Program-made: the position numbers and the translations under genes
DNA from: Streptomyces orinoci
GTDB lineage: Bacteria; Actinomycetota; Actinomycetes; Streptomycetales; Streptomycetaceae
Direction: 5' to 3'
Length of the DNA stretch: 64,000 bases
NCBI RefSeq assembly: GCF_003121295.1
Contig: NZ_PHNC01000031.1
Coordinates: 1,056,439-1,120,438, forward strand
Part shown: piece by piece, positions 24,056-31,191 of the stretch
How the letters are laid out: the number at the start of each line of letters is the position of its first letter
Numbering within the stretch: the first letter of the stretch is position 1
The notes under the pieces: generated by a model
What the model saw: only the letters and a program-made list of their open reading frames with translations
Database searches by the model: none
What the model was told of the DNA's origin: nothing

Positions 24056-24105
24056 GCGGTGGCCTCCAGAGTGGTTGGGACGGGGGGCGACGTTTCAAGT
24101 GGTGC

Positions 24106-25008
24106 CTAAAAGGCCGGGGTTGGGCCGAACTCCTCCTCGTATGCGGGGTCGCATGCTTCCGTGGAGGCCGGGTCGCAGTCGTTGGAGTCGTCCGGCGTGC
24201 ACGCGGCGCGCGGCATGGGAATGGTCGTGGTGATCTCCGCCCATCGAGGGCTGTTGAGGATGTCGGCAAGGCACTGCTGCCGGACGTTACCGGCGTTGAT
24301 GAACCGCGACAGGATGCAGCCGGATACGTTTCCGTCCGGATCGACGGATACGCGGTGGCGGAAGCAGTGCCCGCACAGGTCCCCGGTGGTGGGTCCGCCG
24401 GCGGTGGGGTCGGCGGCGCGCCCGATGGGGCGGGCCTTGTCGATATTGATCACGCGTACGCCGAGGGCGCGCAGTTCGGCCTCGGCTTCCTTGACGCGCT
24501 GTCCTTCGTGTACTTCGACGATGCCGACGCGGAGGGCGATACTGCGGTCGAGGGCGGCGATGATGTTGGCGCGGGTGCGGGCATGGCTGCCTTTGGCCTT
24601 GGTGATCTTCTCGTGGTCCTCGGCCTGGTCGGAGTAGTACGAGGTGGCGAGGCGAACGCCGGGGCGGGAGAGTGCGGCCCAGAGGGCGGGGCGGATGTGG
24701 GTGAGGTTGCTGTAGACCTCGACGGTCAGGCCGGCGTCGATGGCTTGGGCGATGTAGTGCGGGAGATGGGGCGAGAGGGTCGGTTCACCGCCGATCAGTT
24801 GGACGGTGGGGATGCCGAGGGCTGCCGTGTCGGCGATGACCTGCTGCCAGTCTTCACGGGTCATGGCGCCGGGGCCGGCCTTGGGTCCCGAACTGGTGCA
24901 GCAGTGAGCGCAGTTGAGCTGGCAGGTCCCGGTGATCTCCAGCTCCATGGAGCGGACGCCTACGGGGGCGGTGATCGGTTTGCCGGTCTCAGGGATGACG
25001 ACGGTCAT
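24106..25008 (-). CDS. Radical SAM/SPASM-like protein, probable peptide-modifying enzyme
   Basis: A 300-residue radical SAM enzyme. The cluster motif CQLNCAHC gives Cys29, Cys33 and Cys36 (CxxxCxxC). 'TVQLIGGEPTLSPHLP' is the GGE SAM-binding motif and 'TVEVYSNLTHIRPALW' follows. The C-terminal part carries 'CGHCFRHRVSVDPDGNVSGC', like a SPASM/twitch domain binding further iron-sulfur clusters, then four more cysteines in 'QQC', 'AAC', 'NDC' and 'EAC' and an acidic tail. SPASM radical SAM proteins often crosslink or epimerise ribosomal peptides. ATG at 25008 follows GGAGGAG. The next gene downstream is a PIMT-like methyltransferase; upstream are an unknown protein and an anti-sigma-like ATPase. 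No recognised precursor is adjacent, so the substrate is unknown. Confidence 0.85.
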   Translation of the reverse strand: MTVVIPETGKPITAPVGVRSMELEITGTCQLNCAHCCTSSGPKAGPGAMTREDWQQVIADTAALGIPTVQLIGGEPTLSPHLPHYIAQAIDAGLTVEVYSNLTHIRPALWAALSRPGVRLATSYYSDQAEDHEKITKAKGSHARTRANIIAALDRSIALRVGIVEVHEGQRVKEAEAELRALGVRVINIDKARPIGRAADPTAGGPTTGDLCGHCFRHRVSVDPDGNVSGCILSRFINAGNVRQQCLADILNSPRWAEITTTIPMPRAACTPDDSNDCDPASTEACDPAYEEEFGPTPAF

Positions 25009-25145
25009 GCGTACTCCTCCTGCTTCCGGTGGTGCGCCTGGTGTGGCTGGGACCCGTCCCGCCCGCCATGTGCCTTCCTGTCATCGGTAGTTGGGGCGAG
25101 GGCTGTGCCCGTACGCTCGTGATGAGCGGGTCGGCCCGGGGTGTC

Positions 25146-25646
25146 TCAGACTCCGGGGCGGCTCGCTCGCCAGTGCAGATGGGGCCTTCGGCGGATGCTG
25201 GTGGTGCCCCACCAGACGGTCCCGGCTCGGGTGCCGGCCGCGAGGTGTTCGGCCATCTCGTCGTGGGTGTTTCCGGCGGCGGTGGGCTCGGCGGAGATGA
25301 TCAGGCGGACGGGGCCGCCCTCGGCGATGTGCCGCTGCCACTCCTGGCGGGTGCCGGGGATGCAGAGCCGCCACCGCTCTCCGTAGTCGAGGGAGACGAC
25401 ACCTTGGTGCAGATGCAGTCTTGGGCCGACGTAGGGCGGTTCCGCGTAGGCGGGCGCGAGGCCGAGACAAGAGGCCAGGGCGCGCATGCCGGCGTCGATC
25501 CAGTCGAGCGTTTCGCCGGGTCGGCGCGGCGGGGTGTGGGTCATCAGGAGTTGGCCAATGGGCCCGTCGTCGCCGTAGTACATGCCGTATGAGTGCGTGA
25601 TCTCTGCCAGGAAGGCGAGGCCCGGCGTGGTCTCGATGGCGGTCAC
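25146..25646 (-). CDS. Hypothetical protein of the radical SAM operon
   Basis: A 166-residue soluble protein I do not recognise. It starts with GTG at 25646 in a GTGA overlap with the upstream ATPase gene, with GGAG seven bases before, so the two are translationally coupled. Readable features: 'AFLAEITHSYGMYYGDDGPI', 'ETLDWIDAGMRALASCLGLA', 'VSLDYGERWRLCIPGTRQEW', 'GTVWWGTTSIRRRPHLHWRA'. It is Trp- and His-rich with alternating hydrophobic strands, suggesting a mixed alpha/beta fold. Its place between an ATPase regulator and a radical SAM enzyme suggests a specific partner or regulator rather than a housekeeping role. There are no membrane segments. Confidence 0.65.
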   Translation of the reverse strand: MTAIETTPGLAFLAEITHSYGMYYGDDGPIGQLLMTHTPPRRPGETLDWIDAGMRALASCLGLAPAYAEPPYVGPRLHLHQGVVSLDYGERWRLCIPGTRQEWQRHIAEGGPVRLIISAEPTAAGNTHDEMAEHLAAGTRAGTVWWGTTSIRRRPHLHWRASRPGV

Positions 25647-26083
25647 TGCTTCTCCACTTCGGCCCACACGTACTTTCCCAAGGGCCTGGTGCCGGTGCCC
25701 CAGTTGGCGAGGGCTTCAACGATGTGGAGGCCGCGGCCCCGGCCGCGTTCGTCGCTGTCCGGTTTCAGCCGGGGGCGCCGGCGTGCGGTGTCGTGGACCT
25801 CGATGCGGGTCCGTTGGTCGTCGGAGTCGAGGACGACGAGCAGGGAGTCGCCGGGCTCCGTTCCGTATCTGACGGCGTTGGTCACCAGCTCAGAGACGAC
25901 GAGGACGACGGCGAACTCGTGCTCGGGGTCGGCGATTGCGGCGGCGTTCTCGACGAACTCGCGGGCGTGGGCACGGGCGGCGGCGGGCGCCTCGGCGGTG
26001 CCGGCGAGGATGAGCTGCGTCGGGGGCACCGTCGGGGGTTGGCAGCAAGGCGTTTCGTTCCGTCTCGGGACTAACGTCACCAT
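25643..26083 (-). CDS. ATP-binding protein, anti-sigma (RsbW/SpoIIAB-like) kinase fold
   Basis: A 146-residue GHKL ATPase domain protein. 'AVVLVVSELVTNAVRYGTEP' is the N-box with the Asn that binds Mg-ATP, 'IEVHDTARRRPRLK' is the G1-type box, and 'GRGRGLHIVEALANWGT' is the Gly-rich lid. Streptomycetes have many such orphan ATPases next to XRE-type regulators. The likely function is anti-sigma or signalling; which sigma factor it meets is not known. ATG at 26083 follows GAGGGG and is preferred over a start at 26221, which lies in the regulatory gap. It is the first gene of the leftward island operon and diverges from the XRE gene across a palindromic operator. Confidence 0.82.
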   Translation of the reverse strand: MVTLVPRRNETPCCQPPTVPPTQLILAGTAEAPAAARAHAREFVENAAAIADPEHEFAVVLVVSELVTNAVRYGTEPGDSLLVVLDSDDQRTRIEVHDTARRRPRLKPDSDERGRGRGLHIVEALANWGTGTRPLGKYVWAEVEKQ

Positions 26084-26212
26084 AGGTATCCCCTCGTAGA
26101 CACACGCTGACCAGCGCGCGAAATTCGTCGCGCCGGGCGAGACAAGTTGAGGTGTCTCACCGTTGTTCAGCGGGACGAGCGAACCGTTGTTGATGGCATG
26201 GGCGCCAGCGTC

Positions 26213-26240
26213 TATGCGCACCGCGCATACGGGTATGCGC
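26213..26240. promoter_or_regulatory. Interlocking palindromic operator between ATPase and XRE genes
   Basis: TATGCGC-N3-GCGCATA at 26213-26229 and GCGCATAC-N2-GTATGCGC at 26223-26240 share the central half-site; a further GGGTATG follows at 26246. Three linked half-sites in the gap between divergent genes suggest cooperative binding by the adjacent XRE regulator. Confidence 0.75.
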
Positions 26241-26303
26241 CCTGCGGGTATGGGGGCTCGTATATCCGTTCTTTGTTACTTACCGTGAGAGGGACAGGCA
26301 CGG

Positions 26304-27569
26304 GTGAACTGGTCCGACAGCGCCTTACAGGCTGCGTCCGCACAAGGCGACTACGGCCGTGTGATCCAACTCGTCCGCGCTTCTGTGCGCATGACGCAAG
26401 GGCAACTCGGCCACGCCTGCGGCTTGTCTCAGTCAGCGATCTCCCGGCTGGAGAAGCGCGGCACAGGTGAGTACAATATGACGGCCCTTGCTCGGGCTGC
26501 GCACCATCTCGGCATCCCGCCCCGACTCGTTGGCCTTGCCGACACGGGCGCCGTGCCGGGTCAGCGCAGAGATGGAAACGATGACGTGAAACGCCGGAAC
26601 TTCCTGGCGGACGTCGCTGTTGTGGCAGCGGCGCCAGCGATCAACGCAGTAACGCCCCCGCGCCCCGAATGGGACGGCGGGCAAGCCGCTGTGCTTCGTC
26701 TCGCCACAACCGCGTATCGGCGGATGGACGCCACCGTTTCAGCGCGGCACTTGGCGGACACCGTCGCAGGGCACTTGCGCCTCGTTCAGACGGTGGCCAC
26801 TCAGGCCGCCGATCAAGCCGCGCGGAACCGCCTTGCCGCAGTCGGCAGCGAGGCCGCCAGCCTCGCAGGTTGGCTGAGCTGGGATATGGCCGATCAAGGC
26901 TCGGCGCGTACCTGGTATGGCGCTGCGATCAAGGCAGCGCGGCGCGCCGGTGATCCACTGCTGATCGCCTACCAGCAGGGCAGCCTCGCTCAGTTCGAGG
27001 TCGAGTACGGCAACTGCGCACAGGGAATCAGGTTGATCCGCTCGGCTCGGAGGCAACTGGGATCCTCCTGCCCACCGATCGCTGCCGCGTGGCTGTCCTC
27101 GCTGGAGGCTGTCGCGCATGCCACGGCCGGCGACGAGCGAGCCGCCGACCGAGCTCTTGCCACCAGCGCCGCCGAAGTCCACCAGGTGTCAGGAACGCAG
27201 GCACCTCCATGGCCTTGGGTGTTCACGTTCGACGAGCGCAAGGTCGCAGCCGCCCGCGTGACGTGCGGTGCCCGACTGGCGCGACCCAGATGGGTGCTTG
27301 CCTCCGTCGGGGACGCCGCATCCGCTCTGTCATCCAGCCACGAGAAGCAGAGGGCCCTACTGCAACTTGACGTGGCCAACGGCCACATGGCGGCAGGCAA
27401 TTTGGACACCGCCTTCGCCTTGGCGACCCAAGCGCTCGACACCGGGCTAAAGCTACGCTCGGGGCGTGTGGCTGAGCGTGCTCGCGCCTTTCGGCGAGGT
27501 TACTCGTCCACCACACCACCATCGATAGTCCGTGACTTCGACAGCCGCCTGAACGACGCCTACCTGTAA
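26304..27569 (+). CDS. XRE family regulator with C-terminal TPR-like helical domain
   Basis: A 421-residue regulator. The helix-turn-helix covers about residues 20-70 ('VRMTQGQLGHACGLSQSAIS', 'RLEKRGTGEYNMTALARAAH'). The middle 'NDDVKRRNFLADVAVVAAAP' is a Tat-like or linker stretch common in this Streptomyces group. The remaining 280 residues are helical pairs ('YQQGSLAQFEVEYGNCAQGI', 'LQLDVANGHMAAGNLDTAFA', 'LATQALDTGLKL'), consistent with TPR or peptide-binding repeats. Such proteins resemble RRNPP-type or antibiotic-cluster regulators. GTG at 26304 is chosen at the beginning of the conserved N-terminus. G+C is visibly lower than in the core genes, which suggests transfer. It is divergent from the ATPase-radical SAM operon and probably controls it. 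Confidence 0.85.
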   Translation: MNWSDSALQAASAQGDYGRVIQLVRASVRMTQGQLGHACGLSQSAISRLEKRGTGEYNMTALARAAHHLGIPPRLVGLADTGAVPGQRRDGNDDVKRRNFLADVAVVAAAPAINAVTPPRPEWDGGQAAVLRLATTAYRRMDATVSARHLADTVAGHLRLVQTVATQAADQAARNRLAAVGSEAASLAGWLSWDMADQGSARTWYGAAIKAARRAGDPLLIAYQQGSLAQFEVEYGNCAQGIRLIRSARRQLGSSCPPIAAAWLSSLEAVAHATAGDERAADRALATSAAEVHQVSGTQAPPWPWVFTFDERKVAAARVTCGARLARPRWVLASVGDAASALSSSHEKQRALLQLDVANGHMAAGNLDTAFALATQALDTGLKLRSGRVAERARAFRRGYSSTTPPSIVRDFDSRLNDAYL

Positions 27570-27582
27570 GCGAGGGGCATAC

Positions 27583-28059
27583 ATGAGGATCGGCATTACC
27601 GGGCATCGAGGACTCTCCGAGGCAGTGGAGAAGGATGTCCGGCAAGCACTTCACGAGGTGATCGAGGCGTATCCGCCGGGCGGACTTACCGGGGTGAGCT
27701 GTATCGCTGACGGGCCCGACGCGTGGTTCGCCGAGGAAGTGCTTCGGTGCGGAGGCCGTATTGAGGTAGTAGTGCCGGCGGCCGAGTACCGCGAGGGCCT
27801 GCCCGCCTGGCACCACGAGTCCTATGACGGCCTGCTGCGGCGCGCATCAGACATCCACCACACGGGACTGACCCGGTCCGACGCTCAAGCGCACATGACC
27901 GGCAGCGAGCTACTCGTAGGGCTCGTGGACGAGCTCATTGCCGTATGGGATGGGCAGCCCGCACGCGGGTACGGCGGTACCGCCGACGTTGTGGCCTACG
28001 CCAACCGTACAGGGGTTGCAGTTCGGATTCTGTGGCCGGAGAACGCCACCCGAAGCTGA
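27583..28059 (+). CDS. SLOG/LOG-like Rossmann-fold protein
   Basis: A 158-residue protein beginning 'MRIGITGHRGLSEAVEKDVR', the usual start of SLOG/DprA-like Rossmann domains, with 'GVSCIADGPDAWFAEEVLRC' (nucleotide-binding turn), 'IEVVVPAAEYREGLPAWHHE' and the late motif 'DELIAVWDGQPARGYGGTAD' then 'VVAYANRTGVAVRILWP'. This late segment (W-D-G-x-x-A-x-G-x-G-G-T) is the family's ligand-binding site. SLOG proteins sense or produce nucleotide-type signals, often next to regulators; the function here is unknown. ATG at 27583 follows GAGGGG and is 13 bp after the XRE stop, so it is co-transcribed with the regulator. Confidence 0.78.
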   Translation: MRIGITGHRGLSEAVEKDVRQALHEVIEAYPPGGLTGVSCIADGPDAWFAEEVLRCGGRIEVVVPAAEYREGLPAWHHESYDGLLRRASDIHHTGLTRSDAQAHMTGSELLVGLVDELIAVWDGQPARGYGGTADVVAYANRTGVAVRILWPENATRS

Positions 28060-28073
28060 TCCGAAGCCGCTGA

Positions 28074-28376
28074 ACGACAAAAGCGCCCCTGCTCCGGCCG
28101 GAAGCCGGAAGACGACTACCGCGGCGCCAAACTCGGCGCCGTCCGGTCCCTGTCACCCCGCCGCCAGACGTACAGCGCGCGATCTTCGCCTACCTCCGGC
28201 ACTTCGGGCTCGTCTTCGGCGCATTCGACTTCGCCCTCGCCCCCGCCGGCCAATGGACGTTCATCGAATGCAACCCCTCCGGGCAATGGGCATGGATGGA
28301 ACCCCCCACGGGCCTACCCATGACCGCGGCCCTCGCTGATCTCCTGGAACGAGGCACCCATGACCACCGAACCTGA
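28074..28376 (+). pseudogene. C-terminal remnant of a graspetide ATP-grasp ligase (TgmB-like)
   Basis: The frame opens after a TGA at 28071-28073 and has no start codon matching the family. Its last 75 codons are plainly the C-terminal part of an ATP-grasp peptide maturase: 'PPDVQRAIFAYLRHFGLVFG', 'AFDFALAPAGQWTFIECNPS', 'GQWAWMEPPTGLPMTAALAD', 'LLERG'. E-C-N-P-S-G-Q-W-A-W holds the metal-binding Glu and Asn of the fold. About 250 upstream residues (precursor and ATP-binding domains) are missing, replaced by the SLOG gene's end. The TGA stop at 28374-28376 overlaps the start of the methyltransferase that follows, as in intact graspetide operons. It cannot encode an active ligase. Confidence 0.82.
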
Positions 28377-29580
28377 TCTCAGCTCCACCGCAGCCAAGCT
28401 GCGGCACCAGCTCACGGCCCAGCTTGCCGCCGACGGCCGGCTGCGCAGTCCGGCATGGCGCGCCGCCGTCGAGACCGTCCCCCGCCACGAGTTCGTACTC
28501 TGCTTCTATCGCGAGACGGACGACCCCGGGCTGACGACGTGGACCCCCGTCACGGCCGACCTCGTCGGTGTCGAGGAATGGCTGCGGCAGGCGTACGCCG
28601 ATGACACCCTCATCACGCAGTTCGACGGCCAAGAGATCGACTGGACCGACCCGAAGCCCATCAGAGGCGCGCACCCGACGTCGTCCTCGACCCTGCCGAC
28701 TCTCGTCGTGCACATGCTGGAAGAACTCCGGCTGCACGACGGAATGACCGTGATGGAGATCGGCACCGGCACCGGCTACTCGGCCGCTCTCATGTGCCAC
28801 CGCCTCGGCCCCGACCGGGTCACTTCCATCGAGACCGACCCCGATGTCGCCGCCCGCGCCCGCGACGCACTCAACCGCTGCGGCTACGCCCCGCGCCTCG
28901 TGGTCGGTGACGGACTCGTCGGCCACCCCGAGGGCGCCCATTATGACCGGACGATCGCCACCTGCGGCGTGCGCCACATCCCCCACACGTGGGTGCAGCA
29001 GACCCGTCCCGGCGGGCTCATTCTCGCCACCCTCCGCGGCTGGATGCGCTCGCTCGGCCTGGTCCGCCTCACCGTGGACCGCGAGGGCCGCGCCGAGGGC
29101 CGGTTCATCGACGGCGACCCGAGTTTTATGATCGCCCGACAGCAGGACGCGCCCAAGAGCCTCGGGATGATCCCCGCACCGGACGACGGTGCCTCGCGCA
29201 GCACCCCCTACGGGCCCGACATGCTCACCGCGGCAGGCAGCGGCTTCGTGGCACAGCTCGCCATGCCCAGCGCCCGCTTCTTCTCCATGCCGGCCGACGA
29301 CGGCACGCCGTGCACGTACGTGCTCGACGGCCGGAACGAGTCCTTCGCTGTCCTCACACCCAAGAGCGACGACGAATGGAACGTCCGCCAGGGCGGCCCG
29401 GCTGCCCTCTGGGACCTGCTGGAAAACGCGCTCCACACCTGGCGCGCGGCCGGCTCCCCAAAACCGACGGAGTTCGGCGTCACTGTTGCGGCGGAGAGTC
29501 AGTGGGTGTGGCTCGGTACACCGGACGGCCCGAGCTGGCGCCTGCCGACTCCGGCACAGAGCACGGACGGCTCCGCGTAG
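28360..29580 (+). CDS. PIMT-like methyltransferase of an ATP-grasp (graspetide) system
   Basis: A 406-residue methyltransferase resembling those paired with ATP-grasp peptide maturases (the TIGR04188-type family, from memory). 'SPAWRAAVETVPRHEFVLCF' is the PIMT-like start, 'RGAHPTSSSTLPTLVVHMLE' the substrate segment, 'VMEIGTGTGYSAALM' (residues 131-145) the SAM motif, then 'VTSIETDPDVAARARDALN'. About 190 residues follow, as in RiPP methyltransferases. In such systems it methylates Asp to give aspartimide on the ester- or amide-crosslinked peptide. ATG at 28360 overlaps the ATP-grasp remnant by 17 bases. With the ligase truncated and no precursor visible, its natural substrate is probably gone, yet the gene itself is intact. 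It shares the 'PTSS-TLP' segment with the methyltransferase at 22919. Confidence 0.85.
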   Translation: MTTEPDLSSTAAKLRHQLTAQLAADGRLRSPAWRAAVETVPRHEFVLCFYRETDDPGLTTWTPVTADLVGVEEWLRQAYADDTLITQFDGQEIDWTDPKPIRGAHPTSSSTLPTLVVHMLEELRLHDGMTVMEIGTGTGYSAALMCHRLGPDRVTSIETDPDVAARARDALNRCGYAPRLVVGDGLVGHPEGAHYDRTIATCGVRHIPHTWVQQTRPGGLILATLRGWMRSLGLVRLTVDREGRAEGRFIDGDPSFMIARQQDAPKSLGMIPAPDDGASRSTPYGPDMLTAAGSGFVAQLAMPSARFFSMPADDGTPCTYVLDGRNESFAVLTPKSDDEWNVRQGGPAALWDLLENALHTWRAAGSPKPTEFGVTVAAESQWVWLGTPDGPSWRLPTPAQSTDGSA

Positions 29581-29853
29581 CCAGACCGGACCAGAACCGG
29601 ACCAGGAACCAAACGGCCGAGCCCCGTCCCGCTTGGCCCGGCTGTCCACGGGCTCCGCGAGCACGACCGGGCCCGCGTCCAACTCCCCGGCACAGCTGGC
29701 GGGTTCGGGGCCGGTCCGCTCATTCGCCGCAGCCTGGCCGACGGCGAGCCGGTCTGCCAGCGGGTGCCCGCACCCGCGGGCGCCCCGCTCGCGGAGCTGG
29801 TGCGGACGAGGGACGGCCGATGGGCCGGGCAAGCAGGAGCGTTCCGGAAGCGG
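29581..29853 (+). other. Gene-poor gap with a possible coding remnant
   Basis: Between the methyltransferase stop and the convergent TetR stop, the frame of the methyltransferase stays open and reads 'GLREHDRARVQLPGTAGGFG' then 'AGPLIRRSLADGEPVCQRVP' with protein-like composition, but without a start or a Shine-Dalgarno. I do not recognise the family. It may be the end of a lost gene left by rearrangement. No hairpin is evident. Confidence 0.35.
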
Positions 29854-30417
29854 TCACCGCGCAAGGGGCCGATTGAGCACGATGTCGCCCGCCATGGCGC
29901 GGACCTCCGCATGGGTGTGGCCGGGGTGCTCGGCGGCGAGGAAGTGACTGCCGATGGCGAGACTGAAGGCGAGCAGGCTGCGGGCCTCGATCTCGTCGGG
30001 GTCGTCGCAGAAGGTGCCGATCATCTCGCGCAGCAGGGCCATTCGTTCGTTGTCCACCCGGCGCAGACGCGCGGCGGCAACCTCGTCGCGCCGGGCCCAG
30101 TCGCGGATTGCGAGATCGAGCGGCAGCAAACGGTCGGCGGACAAGGTCAGTTGGCCGGCCAGCCGGATCTTCTCCCGTGGGTCGCCGTCGAGGTGCCCGA
30201 CCCGTTCGAGGACCTCGTCGATGCTCTCGCGCTCCCAGGTGTCCAGCATCGCTTCCAGCAACGCGTTGCGGTCGGCGAAGTATCCGTAGAAGCCGCCCTT
30301 GGTGACCCCGAGCGCCTTGGCGAGGGCCTCGACCCGGACGGCGTCCACGCCTCCGGAGGCAAGTGCCCGGAGTCCCTCCTCGATCCAGGCCTCACGCGGT
30401 GTGCGCTTGGCGCCCAT
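29854..30417 (-). CDS. TetR family transcriptional regulator
   Basis: A 187-residue repressor. Residues 8-55 hold the TetR helix-turn-helix: 'GGVDAVRVEALAKALGVTKG' followed by GFYGYFADRNALLEAML. The C-terminal ligand domain is all-helical ('RDEVAAARLRRVDNERMALL', 'ARSLLAFSLAIGSHFLAAEH'). ATG at 30417 follows AGAGGAGACACATC on its strand, a good GGAG site; a longer reading from 30522 would run through the operators. It is divergent from a DUF2867 protein, and two ATACGG-type dyads in the 165-bp gap are the expected sites for self-repression and control of that neighbour. Confidence 0.87.
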   Translation of the reverse strand: MGAKRTPREAWIEEGLRALASGGVDAVRVEALAKALGVTKGGFYGYFADRNALLEAMLDTWERESIDEVLERVGHLDGDPREKIRLAGQLTLSADRLLPLDLAIRDWARRDEVAAARLRRVDNERMALLREMIGTFCDDPDEIEARSLLAFSLAIGSHFLAAEHPGHTHAEVRAMAGDIVLNRPLAR

Positions 30418-30448
30418 GATGTGTCTCCTCTCACGCCCCGCACCCTCT

Positions 30449-30497
30449 ATACGGCACCGTATGGGCGGGCTAGCCTCGCTGTTGTACGCCACCGTAT
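30449..30497. promoter_or_regulatory. Twin dyad operator between TetR and DUF2867 genes
   Basis: ATACGG-N2-CCGTAT at 30449-30462 is a perfect dyad; GTACGCCACCGTAT at 30484-30497 is a weaker copy 35 bp further on. Their position in a divergent gap suggests two TetR dimers, one for each promoter. Confidence 0.7.
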
Positions 30498-30582
30498 AAC
30501 TGGTTCGGCAGGGAGATCCCATGGCCGTCGGCTTAGTTGCCTTTCACTGCGCCCAGCACGAGTACGCCGAGGGGGTGAGGCG

Positions 30583-31191
30583 ATGAGGCTTCCGAACGCC
30601 ACGCACACTTCGCGACCGTGGCGGATTCATGAACTCGCCCCCGATTTCCGGGTGGAGGACGTGTGGTCCTTCCGCACCCCCGGCGCCGGGCCGGATGACT
30701 TCCCCGTGATGCTCGCCGCGCTGGCGGCGGCCGGCGGGGCCGGCACCCAACCGCCCCTGGTCCGGCTGTTGTTCGCGGTGCGCTGGAAGCTCGGTGCGCT
30801 GTTCGGCTGGGACGCCCCCGAGACCGGGCTCGACAGCCGGGTCCGCTCGCTGTGCGACCGCCTGCCGGATGACCTGCGCGGGCCGGCGACCGGGACGACG
30901 ACGCCGGACACCCCCTTCACCACCGTGTACGAGCTGCCGGCCGAGGCCGCCAAGGAGCTGGCGAACAGGACCGTCCACACCATCTGCCACCTCGGGTGGG
31001 TGCCGGCCGGCAACGGTGAGTACGAACTGCGGATGGCGGCCCTGGTCAAACCCAACGGCCTCTTCGGACGGCTCTATATGGCCGGCATCAAGCCGTTCCG
31101 CCACCTGATCGTCTACCCGGCGCTGACCCGCCAGTGGGAACGCGCCTGGCGCGACCGTGAGCGTCTGTGCGCCCGGCCGCAGCAGCCCTAA
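30583..31191 (+). CDS. DUF2867 domain protein
   Basis: A 202-residue protein with the DUF2867 pattern: 'SRPWRIHELAPDFRVEDVWS', 'VRWKLGALFGWDAPETGLDS', 'TVYELPAEAAKELANRTVHT' and 'ELRMAALVKPNGLFGRLYMA', ending 'FRHLIVYPALTRQWERAWRD'. The family is often fused to or placed next to short-chain dehydrogenases and NmrA-like proteins; its chemistry is not known. ATG at 30583 follows GTGAGGCG. It is divergent from a TetR repressor whose operators lie upstream, and it ends in a four-base overlap with the convergent MFS gene. Confidence 0.82.
   Translation: MRLPNATHTSRPWRIHELAPDFRVEDVWSFRTPGAGPDDFPVMLAALAAAGGAGTQPPLVRLLFAVRWKLGALFGWDAPETGLDSRVRSLCDRLPDDLRGPATGTTTPDTPFTTVYELPAEAAKELANRTVHTICHLGWVPAGNGEYELRMAALVKPNGLFGRLYMAGIKPFRHLIVYPALTRQWERAWRDRERLCARPQQP

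Noticed and set aside
21711..29900. Attachment sites, tRNA or integrase for the island
   Set aside because: No tRNA-like cloverleaf, recombinase gene or long flanking direct repeat could be seen.
29764..30582. Very long start for the DUF2867 protein from 29764
   Set aside because: It would run antisense through the TetR gene and the operators; ATG 30583 has a Shine-Dalgarno and matches the domain start.
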